Shown piece by piece: positions 45,601 through 53,043 of a DNA stretch of 64,000 nt (position 1 is the stretch's first letter; each line of letters begins with the position of its first letter). Under the pieces are notes generated by a model. It was not told the DNA's origin, ran no database searches, and saw nothing but the letters and a program-made list of their open reading frames with translations. The stretch comes from Ameyamaea chiangmaiensis. GTDB taxonomy: Bacteria; Pseudomonadota; Alphaproteobacteria; Acetobacterales; Acetobacteraceae. The position numbers and the translations under genes are program-made. The stretch is taken from the NCBI RefSeq assembly GCF_025995235.1, contig NZ_BAPT01000040.1:1-64000 (forward strand), in the 5' to 3' direction.

Positions 45601-45866
45601 GAGGCTCCCCCGGACGACTGGGACGTCATCTGGTCGAGGCCCGGCATCTCGCCAAGCTGCGTCTCCAGCGGCGCCGTGACCGACGTCGCCATCACGTCGG
45701 GCCCCGCGCCGGGGTAGAATGTCTGCACCGTGATGGTCGGATATTCGACCTGCGGCAGAGCGGACACCGGCAGGAAATGAAAGCCGAGCAGACCCGCCAT
45801 CATGATGGCGAGCATCAGCAGCGTGGTCGCGACCGGCCGCTCGATGAACAGGCGGGACGGGTTCAC
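42690..45866 (-). CDS. RND efflux permease, HAE1 family (MdtB/MdtC-like)
   Basis: 1058 residues with 12 helices and two large periplasmic loops. The start FIERPVATTLLMLAIMMAGLLGF is family-typical. Helix 4 holds the proton-relay Asp pair in ATGFVVDDAIVMIENIARYIE. The loop sequences and FLRNIPATIIPSLSVPLSLIGTLAIMYL place it with the MdtB/MdtC multidrug branch rather than AcrB. It exports bile-salt-like, aromatic or drug molecules by proton antiport. Middle gene of the adaptor-permease-outer-membrane operon. Confidence 0.95.
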   Translation of the reverse strand: MNPSRLFIERPVATTLLMLAIMMAGLLGFHFLPVSALPQVEYPTITVQTFYPGAGPDVMATSVTAPLETQLGEMPGLDQMTSQSSGGASVITLRFGLSMSMDIAEQEVQAAINDANSLLPTDLPAPPIYAKVNPADTPVLTLGITSSTLPLTEVEDYVNTRLEQKISQISGVGLVSMSGGNRKAYRVRVNVPKATSLGIDLDTLRTTIGNVNVNSPTGTFDGPQRAATLRIDGQIKSTDQLMSQVVAYSNNGPVRLRDIATVVQGPENTQLAAWSNKTPALILNVQRQPGANVISVVDNVMKALPTLSASLPPGITITPLTNRTTTIRASVADVEFELGLSMLLVVLVIFVFLRNIPATIIPSLSVPLSLIGTLAIMYLLGFSLDNLSLMALTIATGFVVDDAIVMIENIARYIEMGEDRMTAALKGSAEIGFTIISLTVSLIAVLIPLLFMSDVVGRLFHEFALTLAVTIILSAVVSLTLVPMMCARLLSERPHDTRAAGRFARWSAQTEAAIDSVIASYGRGLDIVLRHQTATLLVAVGTLVLTGVLAMVIPKGFFPVQDTGVLQGISEMAQTISFDGMKDRQQALAQVILRDPDVVSLSSFVGVDGQNMTLNEGRFLINLKPHDERTSTAAEIARRLGDETASVTGARLYVQPVQDLSLETTVAATQYQFLLENPDYGEFVVWVPKFIDALRQEPSLADVASDLQSSGLVAKVTLDRSTGARYSITPQTVDNVLYDSFGQRQISTIYTQSNQYRVILEADPRFQTDLNALNQLYLPGISGSTTSSTSGPTRQPTSGLVPLSAVTKVTHETAPLLLTHFGQFPATTVSFNVAPGYALGAATNAIERVEKKVGLPATFLTSFQGTAAAFRSSLGNEFWLVIAALVAVYIVLGVLYESYIHPVTILSTLPSAGIGALLALDIAGMGLDVMGIIGIVLLIGIVKKNAIMMIDFALEAERVEKKSPIDAIHQAARLRFRPILMTTLAALLGALPLMLGSGTGSELRRPLGVAIVGGLAVSQLLTLFTTPVIYLFMGRVGARTRALFAPKTTDTSLNESAT

Positions 45867-45915
45867 CGGTGGCCCTCTCGCAAGCGGAGGCGGAGGAAAG
45901 ACGTCTCAGGAATCA

Positions 45916-47142
45916 TCAGTCGGCCTGCTGGTGCCTGTGGTGGCGCTGCTGCTGGGTTGCGTCGGTCGCGGCAGGCTGAGGATGGTCGGCGGGGATGGTG
46001 ATCTTCGCACCGGCCCGCAGGTGGTTGGTGCCGTCTGTCACCACGCGGTCGCCCACGGCCACGCCACTTGTGATGACTGCCGTGTCGGCATTCTGCACAC
46101 CGACCTTGACGTTATGTACAGCCACCGTGTTGTCCGGCTGCACGACATAGACGAACTGGCCGTCCGGCCCGGTCTGCAACGCGTTGGTCGGCAGCAGCGT
46201 CACGTCATGCAGCGTCCGGACAAGCAGGCGGGCATTGACGAATTCGTTGGGAAACAGACGTTCATCCTCGTTGGTGAAGATGGCGCGCATGCGAACCGTG
46301 CCTGTCGAGGTGTCGATCTGGCTGTCGAGCACACTGACCGTTCCGTCGGCCAGTTTGGTGGTGTTGCTGCTATCCCACGCCTCGACCCTCAGGGTCTGCG
46401 TCGCGTGCAGCTGTTCGGCGACTTCGGCCAGCTGGTCCTGCGGCAGCGTGAAAATGACCGAGATCGGCTGCATCTGGGTCAGCGTCGCCAGACCGTTGGT
46501 CTGCCCCACGGCCACGTAGTTGCCACGGTCGACGGCACGGATGCCGATGCGCCCGTCCACGGGGGCACGGATGTAACAATACTCGACCTGCAGCTTTTCG
46601 TTGTCGACCATGCCCTGGTCGGTCTTCACGGCGCCTTCATACTGCTTGACCAGATATTCCTGGTCCTGCGCGGTCATGGCGGCGACGCTGTTCTGATGGA
46701 TCAGGCGCTGATAACGCGCGTTGTCGAGGCGCGCCTGCGCGAGCCTGGCCTGATCCTGCGCCAGCGTGCCCTGGTACTGCTCCAGCGTGGCCTGATAGGG
46801 GCGCGGGTCGATGACGGCCAGCAGGTCGTCCTTTTTTACGTGCTGTCCCTCTGTGAACAGCACGTCCGTCAGATAGCCGGACTGGCGTGCCGGGATCGTC
46901 ACGGTGGTGATCGGGATCACGGTGCCCAGTTCGGTCAGGACGACCGGCATGTCGCCCGACGCCGCGCTGGTGACCGCGACCGGCTGCGCCGTATCGGTCG
47001 AGTCACCGGCGCGATGGCGGCCGGAGCGCGAGGAGATCGTGTGCAGCAGCGCGTAGGCGACGGCGCCAAGGAGGAGCAGAACAAGGATCCAGACCAGAAA
47101 GCGTCGGGATGGCCGGCGGGAGGGCGCAGAGGTCTGGGGCAT
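45916..47142 (-). CDS. RND efflux periplasmic adaptor (MdtA-like)
   Basis: 408 residues from the ATG at 47142. A cytoplasmic basic tail and one membrane helix (RRFLVWILVLLLLGAVAYALL, about 13-33) anchor it. The barrel-sandwich half-motifs GYLTDVLFTEGQHVKKDDLLAVIDPRPY and YIRAPVDGRIGIRAVDRGNYV flank a helical hairpin, followed by the beta-barrel and membrane-proximal domains. The C-terminus is His/Gln-rich (QQQRHHRHQQ), which is unusual and might bind metal. First gene of the efflux operon, 49 bases before the permease. Confidence 0.93.
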   Translation of the reverse strand: MPQTSAPSRRPSRRFLVWILVLLLLGAVAYALLHTISSRSGRHRAGDSTDTAQPVAVTSAASGDMPVVLTELGTVIPITTVTIPARQSGYLTDVLFTEGQHVKKDDLLAVIDPRPYQATLEQYQGTLAQDQARLAQARLDNARYQRLIHQNSVAAMTAQDQEYLVKQYEGAVKTDQGMVDNEKLQVEYCYIRAPVDGRIGIRAVDRGNYVAVGQTNGLATLTQMQPISVIFTLPQDQLAEVAEQLHATQTLRVEAWDSSNTTKLADGTVSVLDSQIDTSTGTVRMRAIFTNEDERLFPNEFVNARLLVRTLHDVTLLPTNALQTGPDGQFVYVVQPDNTVAVHNVKVGVQNADTAVITSGVAVGDRVVTDGTNHLRAGAKITIPADHPQPAATDATQQQRHHRHQQAD

Positions 47143-47350
47143 TAAGTCCGTGGTCCGTTGAAGATCGACGAGGCACGCGAGCAGGCACCGGCCGCCCGCA
47201 CGGAATGATGATATTCCGCGCGCCGGGGTGCCCATACTCCGGCACGTAATGTACCAGTGTGCGCGGCAGCGTATAGCGCCGCAAACGTTTCGTAACGTCT
47301 AAAATTTTTGACAACCATGACAGTGTCCTGCCCGGCTTGCACGTCGTCCG
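47143..47350. other. Divergent region between the efflux operon and pstS
   Basis: This is the upstream half of a 335-base intergenic region. It must hold the leftward efflux promoter. An imperfect Pho-box-like CTGTCATGGTTGTCA reads leftward at about 47308-47322. I see no repressor gene or clear palindromic operator. Confidence 0.3.
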
Positions 47351-47368
47351 CTGTCATCAAAGCTTCAT
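47351..47368 (+). promoter_or_regulatory. Pho box upstream of pstS
   Basis: CTGTCATCAAAGCTTCAT has two direct 7-mers with an AT-rich 4-base spacer. The first is a perfect PhoB half site, the second matches 5 of 7. It lies 110 bases before the pstS start, consistent with phosphate-starvation induction by PhoB. Confidence 0.7.
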
Positions 47369-47477
47369 TCTGTGACCGTTGTGCCGAGGTGGGGGTTTCC
47401 TGTACGTAGCAGGACGCTCGCGTAACCGCTTCCTTGTGGTTTGGCGAGACCTCCGTCGCAAGAGAAAGAGATCACAG

Positions 47478-48482
47478 ATGCGCTTTATGTTGCTGGCCGC
47501 CACGGCCGCGCTGGTCGGCGTCACGACGTCCGCCAACGCCGCCACGATTACCGGTGCGGGCTCGAGCTTCGCCGCTCCGCTGTATGAGGTATGGGGTGCG
47601 GCGGCCAAGTCAGCCGCCGGTGTGGACGTCAACTACCAGAGCGTCGGGTCGAGCGCGGGACAGAACCAGGTTCTCGCGGGGACCGTTGATTTCGGCGCGT
47701 CGGATAATCCGATGCCGCCGGCCAAGCGGAGCGCGGGGCACATCTTCCAGTTCCCGACGGCGATGGGCGGCATCGTGCCGATCGTGAACCTGCCGGGGGT
47801 CGGCACGAACCAGTTGCATCTGACGGGTGAGGTGCTGGCGAAGATTTTCATGGGTGAGATCACGGCCTGGAATGATCCGGCGATCGCCACCCTGAACCCG
47901 GGTGTGAAACTGCCCGAGGCGCCGATCGCGACCGTGCATCGTGCCGATGGATCGGGCACGACCTTCGTGTTCACAAGTTACCTGTCGAAGGTCTATCCCG
48001 CCTGGCACGAGCAGGTCGGCGCAAGTTCGTCGGTGTCGTGGCCCGGTGGCGCGGGTGCCAAAGGCAATGATGGCGTTGCGGCGTCCGTGCGCAATACCGT
48101 CGGGGGCATCGGCTATGTCGAGTATGCCTATGCCAGCAACAACCATCTTGCGGCGGTCGAGTTGAAGAACCACGCGGGTGCGTTCGTCGCCGCCGGTGGC
48201 AGCAGCTTCGCCGCGGCGGCAAAGGCCGCGGACTGGACGAAGTCCGGCGATCTGTCCGTCGACCTGCTGGATATGGATGGCGCGGGTGCGTGGCCTATCC
48301 TGTCGGCGACGTACGCTCTGGTTCCGGTCGCGGCTTCCAGTCACGACCAGGCCAAGGCCGTGCGCGCCTTCTTTGATTGGTCGCTGACCAATGGTGACCA
48401 GATGGCCCAGAAGCTTGATTACGTCGTGCTGCCCGATACGGTGAAGGCAGCCGTGCGCAAGGCCTGGGACGCGGCGCGCTGA
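47478..48482 (+). CDS. pstS: Phosphate ABC transporter substrate-binding protein
   Basis: 334 residues; the ATG at 47478 follows AGAGAAAGAGA. A short signal peptide ends TSANA. The PstS fold is shown by ITGAGSSFAAPLYEVW, VGSSAGQNQVLAGTVDFGASDNP, the phosphate-loop motif HRADGSGTTFVF, and SVSWPGGAGAKGNDGVAASV. It captures phosphate in the periplasm for PstCAB. Those permease genes do not follow; a terminator does, then a phosphate-type porin. Behind a Pho box. Confidence 0.95.
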   Translation: MRFMLLAATAALVGVTTSANAATITGAGSSFAAPLYEVWGAAAKSAAGVDVNYQSVGSSAGQNQVLAGTVDFGASDNPMPPAKRSAGHIFQFPTAMGGIVPIVNLPGVGTNQLHLTGEVLAKIFMGEITAWNDPAIATLNPGVKLPEAPIATVHRADGSGTTFVFTSYLSKVYPAWHEQVGASSSVSWPGGAGAKGNDGVAASVRNTVGGIGYVEYAYASNNHLAAVELKNHAGAFVAAGGSSFAAAAKAADWTKSGDLSVDLLDMDGAGAWPILSATYALVPVAASSHDQAKAVRAFFDWSLTNGDQMAQKLDYVVLPDTVKAAVRKAWDAAR

Positions 48483-48509
48483 CCCACGCGAAACGGACGG
48501 TCGTTTGGA

Positions 48510-48540
48510 AAATGCCGGCCTCTGGGCCGGCATTTTTTTT
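48510..48540 (+). terminator. Rho-independent terminator of pstS
   Basis: A 9-bp stem ATGCCGGCC (48512-48520) / GGCCGGCAT (48525-48533) with a 4-base loop is followed by eight T. Thirty bases after the pstS stop. Confidence 0.92.
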
Positions 48541-48689
48541 ACCGGGCAGCGATATGGGCGTTCAGGGGTGACGCCGTTCGCGGGTTCGCGGTGAAATAAT
48601 TCTGAAATAAAAACTACCTAAAATGTTCACTTATATTTTGGCCCTGTATCCATGAAAAACACGTCATCTTTCATTGCGGAACAGAGGCT

Positions 48690-50348
48690 ATGCGCCACTC
48701 CCTAAAGCTGCGTGTTCTTTTACTCTCAGCCTCTTCGTTCATGGCAGGTGGGGTGCCGGCCTTTGCCGCGACCTCCGACGAATCGGAAATCATGCTTCTG
48801 CGCAAGGAAATTGCGGAAATGAAGCAGGAAATGCGTGCCATGCACCAGCAGATCCATGAGAGCACGGTTGCCGAGCCCCACTCCGCGAGATCGCTGCGTC
48901 GCCGCACCGCACCAGTGAACTATATCGGCGCGCCCGAGGCGGGCGTGCATATCGGACAGGTGGCACAGCGCGCGCCGCTGACGGCCGACGAGATGCGTCC
49001 GCCCCCGGATCGCGGCATCGCGTCGTCGTGGAACGAGTTCCAGCGTGCATTCCAGCGTTCGCGCGCTGAAGACGAGAGCGTGCATATCGGTGGCGTGCGG
49101 ATCGGCTTCCCGAACGGCCGTCCGACGATCGCGACCGATGACGGTGCGTATGCGCTGTCGATCGGTCTGGCGTTCCATGAGGATTTCGGCGGCTTCTTCG
49201 GTGTGGATCGCCGTGGGGCGGAGACCCGCGGCACGTTCCCGGGCTTTACGTCCAACACGCGCCGCATGCGTATTTTCTTCACGTGGCGCTACAAGAACTG
49301 GGTTGCCAATGTGACGCCGGACTTCGGCGGATCGAACGAGCTGTCGTCGGGCTCGGCCTATACGTCCAACCAGTATCTCTATGAAGCCAACCTGAACTAC
49401 ACCGGTTTCAAGAATACGATCCTGACGGTCGGCTATTTCCAGCCCCGCGTGACCGAGGAAGATTCCGAAAGCTCCAACGACTTCATGATGATGGAGCGTC
49501 CGGGCATTACCGACGTAATGCGCAGCATCGCGGCGGGCGACGCGCGCTTCAGTATCGGCGGCCTGCATTACGACAAGCGCTGGTGGATCGCGGGATATTT
49601 CACCGGTCAGTCCTACGGTAACCGTGCGGCTTCGTCGTCCACCGCCGACAGCCAGACGGGCGGCACGTTCCGCGTCGCCGGCCGTCCGGTCGTGACCAAG
49701 GACATCGACGTGCATGTCGGTGTCTCGGCCATTGGCGCGTTCAAGCCGACCCTGATCAACGGCACCAACGGCGTAAATGGCACGCGCAGCTTCACGCTCA
49801 GCCAGCGGCCGGAGCTGAACCTGACGTCGGCGACCGTGGCGGCTGCGATGACCGATGTCGCCGACGTGTGGTCGGCGGGCCCCGAACTTGGGATTCGTTA
49901 CAAGAACTTCCTGATCAAGTCGGAGTATTACCATATCGGCGTCGACCGGTCTCATGGTTCGCCCGGCCAGTCTCTGCCGAAATACAATTTCGACGGTTAC
50001 TACGTGACGGCGGGCTACACCCTGTTCGGCAAGGGGCGTTCCTACAACGTGAAGGAAGGTGCGTTCGCAGCCCCGGGCGTCGAGCATGATTTCGATCCGT
50101 CCAGCGGTCACTGGGGTGCGCTCGAGGCGATCGGTCGATGGAGCGTTACGGATCTGGACGACAAGAGCGCGGGCCTGAGGGGCGGCAAGCAGACGATCTG
50201 GGCGGCCGGTCTGAACTGGTATCCGAACCGGCATTTCCGCGTCATGATTGACTACAACCACTTCATCGTCACGCGGGAGGCGGCGGCCTGGGATACGCTA
50301 GGTCGCAACGGCAACTCGATCGCCGCCCGTATCCAGGCCGCGTTCTGA
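48690..50348 (+). CDS. Outer-membrane porin of the OprO/OprP (phosphate-selective) family
   Basis: 552 residues. Signal peptide ending PAFA near residue 27. A short coiled coil (about 30-57, EIMLLRKEIAEMKQEMRAMHQQIHE) is typical of OprO/P. Barrel strands follow and the protein ends with Phe (ARIQAAF). Motifs such as RRMRIFFTWRYKNWVANVTPDFGG and GLNWYPNRHFRVMIDYNHF are characteristic. It would pass phosphate or polyphosphate to PstS, the neighbouring gene. The immediate upstream region is AT-rich; I could not find a convincing second Pho box. Confidence 0.9.
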   Translation: MRHSLKLRVLLLSASSFMAGGVPAFAATSDESEIMLLRKEIAEMKQEMRAMHQQIHESTVAEPHSARSLRRRTAPVNYIGAPEAGVHIGQVAQRAPLTADEMRPPPDRGIASSWNEFQRAFQRSRAEDESVHIGGVRIGFPNGRPTIATDDGAYALSIGLAFHEDFGGFFGVDRRGAETRGTFPGFTSNTRRMRIFFTWRYKNWVANVTPDFGGSNELSSGSAYTSNQYLYEANLNYTGFKNTILTVGYFQPRVTEEDSESSNDFMMMERPGITDVMRSIAAGDARFSIGGLHYDKRWWIAGYFTGQSYGNRAASSSTADSQTGGTFRVAGRPVVTKDIDVHVGVSAIGAFKPTLINGTNGVNGTRSFTLSQRPELNLTSATVAAAMTDVADVWSAGPELGIRYKNFLIKSEYYHIGVDRSHGSPGQSLPKYNFDGYYVTAGYTLFGKGRSYNVKEGAFAAPGVEHDFDPSSGHWGALEAIGRWSVTDLDDKSAGLRGGKQTIWAAGLNWYPNRHFRVMIDYNHFIVTREAAAWDTLGRNGNSIAARIQAAF

Positions 50349-50361
50349 TCGTTCGGCTGGC

Positions 50362-50382
50362 ACACGCCCGGGCCGTGTTTTT
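50362..50382 (+). terminator. Likely terminator of the porin gene
   Basis: ACACG (50362-50366) pairs with CGTGT (50374-50378) around CCCGGGC and is followed by five T. Fourteen bases after the porin stop. Confidence 0.65.
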
Positions 50383-50385
50383 GTG

Positions 50386-50417
50386 ATGGCGGGGCATCTT
50401 GCACGATGCCCCGCCAT
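50386..50417. repeat. 13-bp perfect hairpin just upstream of rpe
   Basis: ATGGCGGGGCATC (50386-50398) pairs perfectly with 50405-50417 around TTGCAC. It ends 18 bases before the rpe ATG, in a leader without a Shine-Dalgarno sequence. It may stop residual read-through or affect rpe translation. Confidence 0.75.
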
Positions 50418-50435
50418 TGCTGTTAATCTGTGCCC

Positions 50436-51113
50436 ATGCCAGCTCGCTTCCCCCCGATCATCGCCCCGAGTGTCCTGTCCGCTGATTTTTCCCGCATGGC
50501 CGAGGAAGTCGCCGCGGTGGAGGCCGGTGGGGCGGAGTGGCTCCATCTCGACGTGATGGACGGCCATTTCGTGCCCAACCTGACCTTCGGGGCGCCTCTG
50601 GTGTCCGCGCTTCGGCCGAAGTCGAAGATGGTGTTCGATGTTCACCTGATGGTGGCGCCCGTCGATCCGTATATCGAGATGTTCGCCAAGGCGGGCGCCG
50701 ATCATATCCATGTCCATATCGAGGCCGGCCCGCACACGCATCGCACCTTGCAGCACATCCGTGCCTGCGGTGTGAAAGCGGGCATCGCGATCTGTCCGGC
50801 CACGCCGCCCGAGGCGCTGGGCGAGGTGCTGGACCTTGTCGACATTATTCTGGTCATGACCGTGAACCCGGGTTTCGGGGGGCAGAAATTTCTCGACAGC
50901 CAGCTGCCCAAGATACGCACGCTGCGCCGCATGGCAGACGCGACCGGGCGCGACATTCGCATTGGCGTCGATGGCGGCGTGAATGTCGAGACGACGCCGC
51001 GCGCCACCGAAGCGGGGGCCGACATGCTGGTTGCGGGCACGTCGGTCTATGGTCAGCCCGATTATCGCCAGGCGATCGCGGCCCTCCGTGACGCCGCGCG
51101 TCCCTTCGGCTAA
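50436..51113 (+). CDS. rpe: Ribulose-phosphate 3-epimerase
   Basis: 225 residues. TIM-barrel landmarks: IIAPSVLSADFSRM, WLHLDVMDGHFVPNLTFG (metal-binding His and catalytic Asp), FDVHLMV, MTVNPGFGGQKF, and the second catalytic Asp in IGVDGGVNVET. It interconverts ribulose-5-P and xylulose-5-P in the pentose phosphate pathway, the main sugar route of acetic acid bacteria. ATG at 50436 is chosen; a GTG at 50430 is also in frame. No ribosome site is visible. Confidence 0.97.
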   Translation: MPARFPPIIAPSVLSADFSRMAEEVAAVEAGGAEWLHLDVMDGHFVPNLTFGAPLVSALRPKSKMVFDVHLMVAPVDPYIEMFAKAGADHIHVHIEAGPHTHRTLQHIRACGVKAGIAICPATPPEALGEVLDLVDIILVMTVNPGFGGQKFLDSQLPKIRTLRRMADATGRDIRIGVDGGVNVETTPRATEAGADMLVAGTSVYGQPDYRQAIAALRDAARPFG

Positions 51114-51194
51114 GAACGACGGAGCGACGCCTTTCGGTCTGGCGTACATGCGTGCGCGCGGACGGAATGCGGTTTTTGGGGGATAGGACGGATC

Positions 51195-53027
51195 ATGGTG
51201 ATGCGGCGACTGACGCGGGAGGCTCGCGTCTCGCTGGCCCGGCTGCCGGCCATCGGCAAGGTGCCGCAAGGACCGACCTATACGGCACGTGATCTGATAC
51301 CCGGTGACCCGGCGCGGGGCGTGCGCCTGCTGCGCGGGGAACTGGAAATCGCCGGTGCGGTACGTCATCTCGGCCGGAACTGGGAAGACCCAAGCTGGAC
51401 CGAGGGGGTCCGGGCGGCGATCCAGGGGTTCGGCTGGTTGCGCGATCTGGCTGCCTTGGGCACATCGGGGGCGCGTGCCCGCGCCCGTACTCTTGTGGCG
51501 GACTGGCTGGGCTTCGTCGCCCCTGATCCGACCGAGTCGGATGCGCCGGTTCTGGGCGAGCGCATCGCGTCTCTTCTGGCGCATTATGATTTCTACGCGG
51601 CCTCGGCGGATGAGGCCTTTCAGCACGCTCTGATGACGCACCTGATGATTCAGGCGCGGGTCATCGTGGCGTTGCTGCCGCTCAACGCACTCGATTGCAG
51701 CGCGCTGGGTGCGATGCGTGGCCTGCTGGCGGCTGCCATCGCCATGCCGGAGCACGCGGGCTACCTGCAGCGGTTCCTGCGCTATATCGACGTCACGCTC
51801 GAGCGTCAGATCCTTGCCGACGGCTGTCTCGCCAATCGCAGCCCGGAGGCGCAGTTTCAGGCGGTCCGCGAACTGACCGAAATGCGCATCATGTTCCAGA
51901 CGGCCCGGTTGCAGGCACCGGAGTCGGTGCTCAACGCGCTGGACCGGCTGGCGCCCGTGCTGCGCGCGTTGCGGCATGGCGACGGGGGGCTGGCGCTGTT
52001 CAACGGCGCGTCGGAACATCATGCGGGCTTGCTCGACACTGTTCTCGCGCAGGCGAGCCGCGTTCGTGTCGTGGCGGGCGCGATGCCCAATGGAGGCTTT
52101 CTGCGGGTGACCGCCGGGCGTTCTCTGCTGCTGGTCGATGCCGGGGTTCCCGCTCCGGCCGGGTTCGATTCAACCGCCAACGCGGGCACGCTGTCGCTTG
52201 AGTTTTCTGTCGGGCGACAGAGAATTTTCTGCAACTGCGGTGCGTCCCCGCTGCGCGGGTGGTCGCAGATGCTGCGCGGCACCGCGGCCCACTCGGTCAT
52301 GGGGATCGAGGACCGTTCGTCGTCGGACTTCGCGCCCGGTGGGGGGCTGTCGCGCCGTCCCGTGCATGTGACGGCGGACCACCAGACGCAAGGCGGCGCG
52401 CACTGGCTCGACCTGTCGCACGACGGCTATCGCGCTTCGGTGGGCGCGACATACCGACGCCGTCTCTATCTGGGTGCGGACGGGACCGATCTTCGTGGCG
52501 AGGAAATTGTCGAGGGCGAAAAACCGGTGGCGATGGTGCTGCGGTTTCACCTCCATCCGAGCGTATCGGTCGAGTTCGATCCGTCGGAAGAGGAGATCGT
52601 CCTGCGCGCCGGCCAGGGAGGTGCGTGGCGTTTCGTCCAGGACGGCGGCGTTCTGTCGGTTGAGGACAGCGTCTATTTCGGCGGTCCCGCGCCGGTAAAA
52701 ACCGCCCAGATCACGATCACGGTCCGGCCCTTGGCCGGCGAGCCCGCGCCGGTCGAGGCGCAGGCCGAGCCGACCGGGCCCGTCGGGGGCGAGGCAACCG
52801 ACCCCGTCGTGGTGGAGGGTGTCGCTTCCGATCCGGCCGTAGCACCTGCAACGCCGCCAGGGGAGGCCTCGACGCCGACCGCGCGTGTGCCGACGGACGC
52901 GACCGCCGTCCGGCGCCCCGGTGCCCGCATGACGCTGCGGCCAGTGCCCCAGCCCGGGGCGGAGGCGGCGCGGCAGGTGGTCCGCTGGGTCATGACGCGC
53001 ATTGATACGGAAGACGCGTCATCATGA
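51195..53027 (+). CDS. Heparinase II/III family protein
   Basis: 610 residues. An all-alpha N-terminal part (about 1-300: LGRNWEDPSWTEGVRAAIQGFGWLRDLAALG, AHYDFYAASADEAFQHALMTHL) precedes the heparinase II/III beta-domain (about 310-510: ANAGTLSLEFSVGRQRIFCNCGA, DHQTQGGAHWLDLSHDGY, HRR-like YRRRLYLG). A Pro/Ala/Thr-rich tail (about 515-590) follows, which is unusual in length. No clear signal peptide. Family members cleave acidic polysaccharides, but this rpe-linked alphaproteobacterial group has no proven substrate that I know. Next comes a glycosyltransferase 16 bases downstream, supporting an envelope-polysaccharide role. Confidence 0.85.
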   Translation: MVMRRLTREARVSLARLPAIGKVPQGPTYTARDLIPGDPARGVRLLRGELEIAGAVRHLGRNWEDPSWTEGVRAAIQGFGWLRDLAALGTSGARARARTLVADWLGFVAPDPTESDAPVLGERIASLLAHYDFYAASADEAFQHALMTHLMIQARVIVALLPLNALDCSALGAMRGLLAAAIAMPEHAGYLQRFLRYIDVTLERQILADGCLANRSPEAQFQAVRELTEMRIMFQTARLQAPESVLNALDRLAPVLRALRHGDGGLALFNGASEHHAGLLDTVLAQASRVRVVAGAMPNGGFLRVTAGRSLLLVDAGVPAPAGFDSTANAGTLSLEFSVGRQRIFCNCGASPLRGWSQMLRGTAAHSVMGIEDRSSSDFAPGGGLSRRPVHVTADHQTQGGAHWLDLSHDGYRASVGATYRRRLYLGADGTDLRGEEIVEGEKPVAMVLRFHLHPSVSVEFDPSEEEIVLRAGQGGAWRFVQDGGVLSVEDSVYFGGPAPVKTAQITITVRPLAGEPAPVEAQAEPTGPVGGEATDPVVVEGVASDPAVAPATPPGEASTPTARVPTDATAVRRPGARMTLRPVPQPGAEAARQVVRWVMTRIDTEDASS

Positions 53028-53043
53028 TGATGGTCTGGCCGGT

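Noticed and set aside
48640..48689. Possible second Pho box before the porin gene (ACGTCATCTTTCATT)
   Set aside because: Half-site spacing is wrong and the match is partial.
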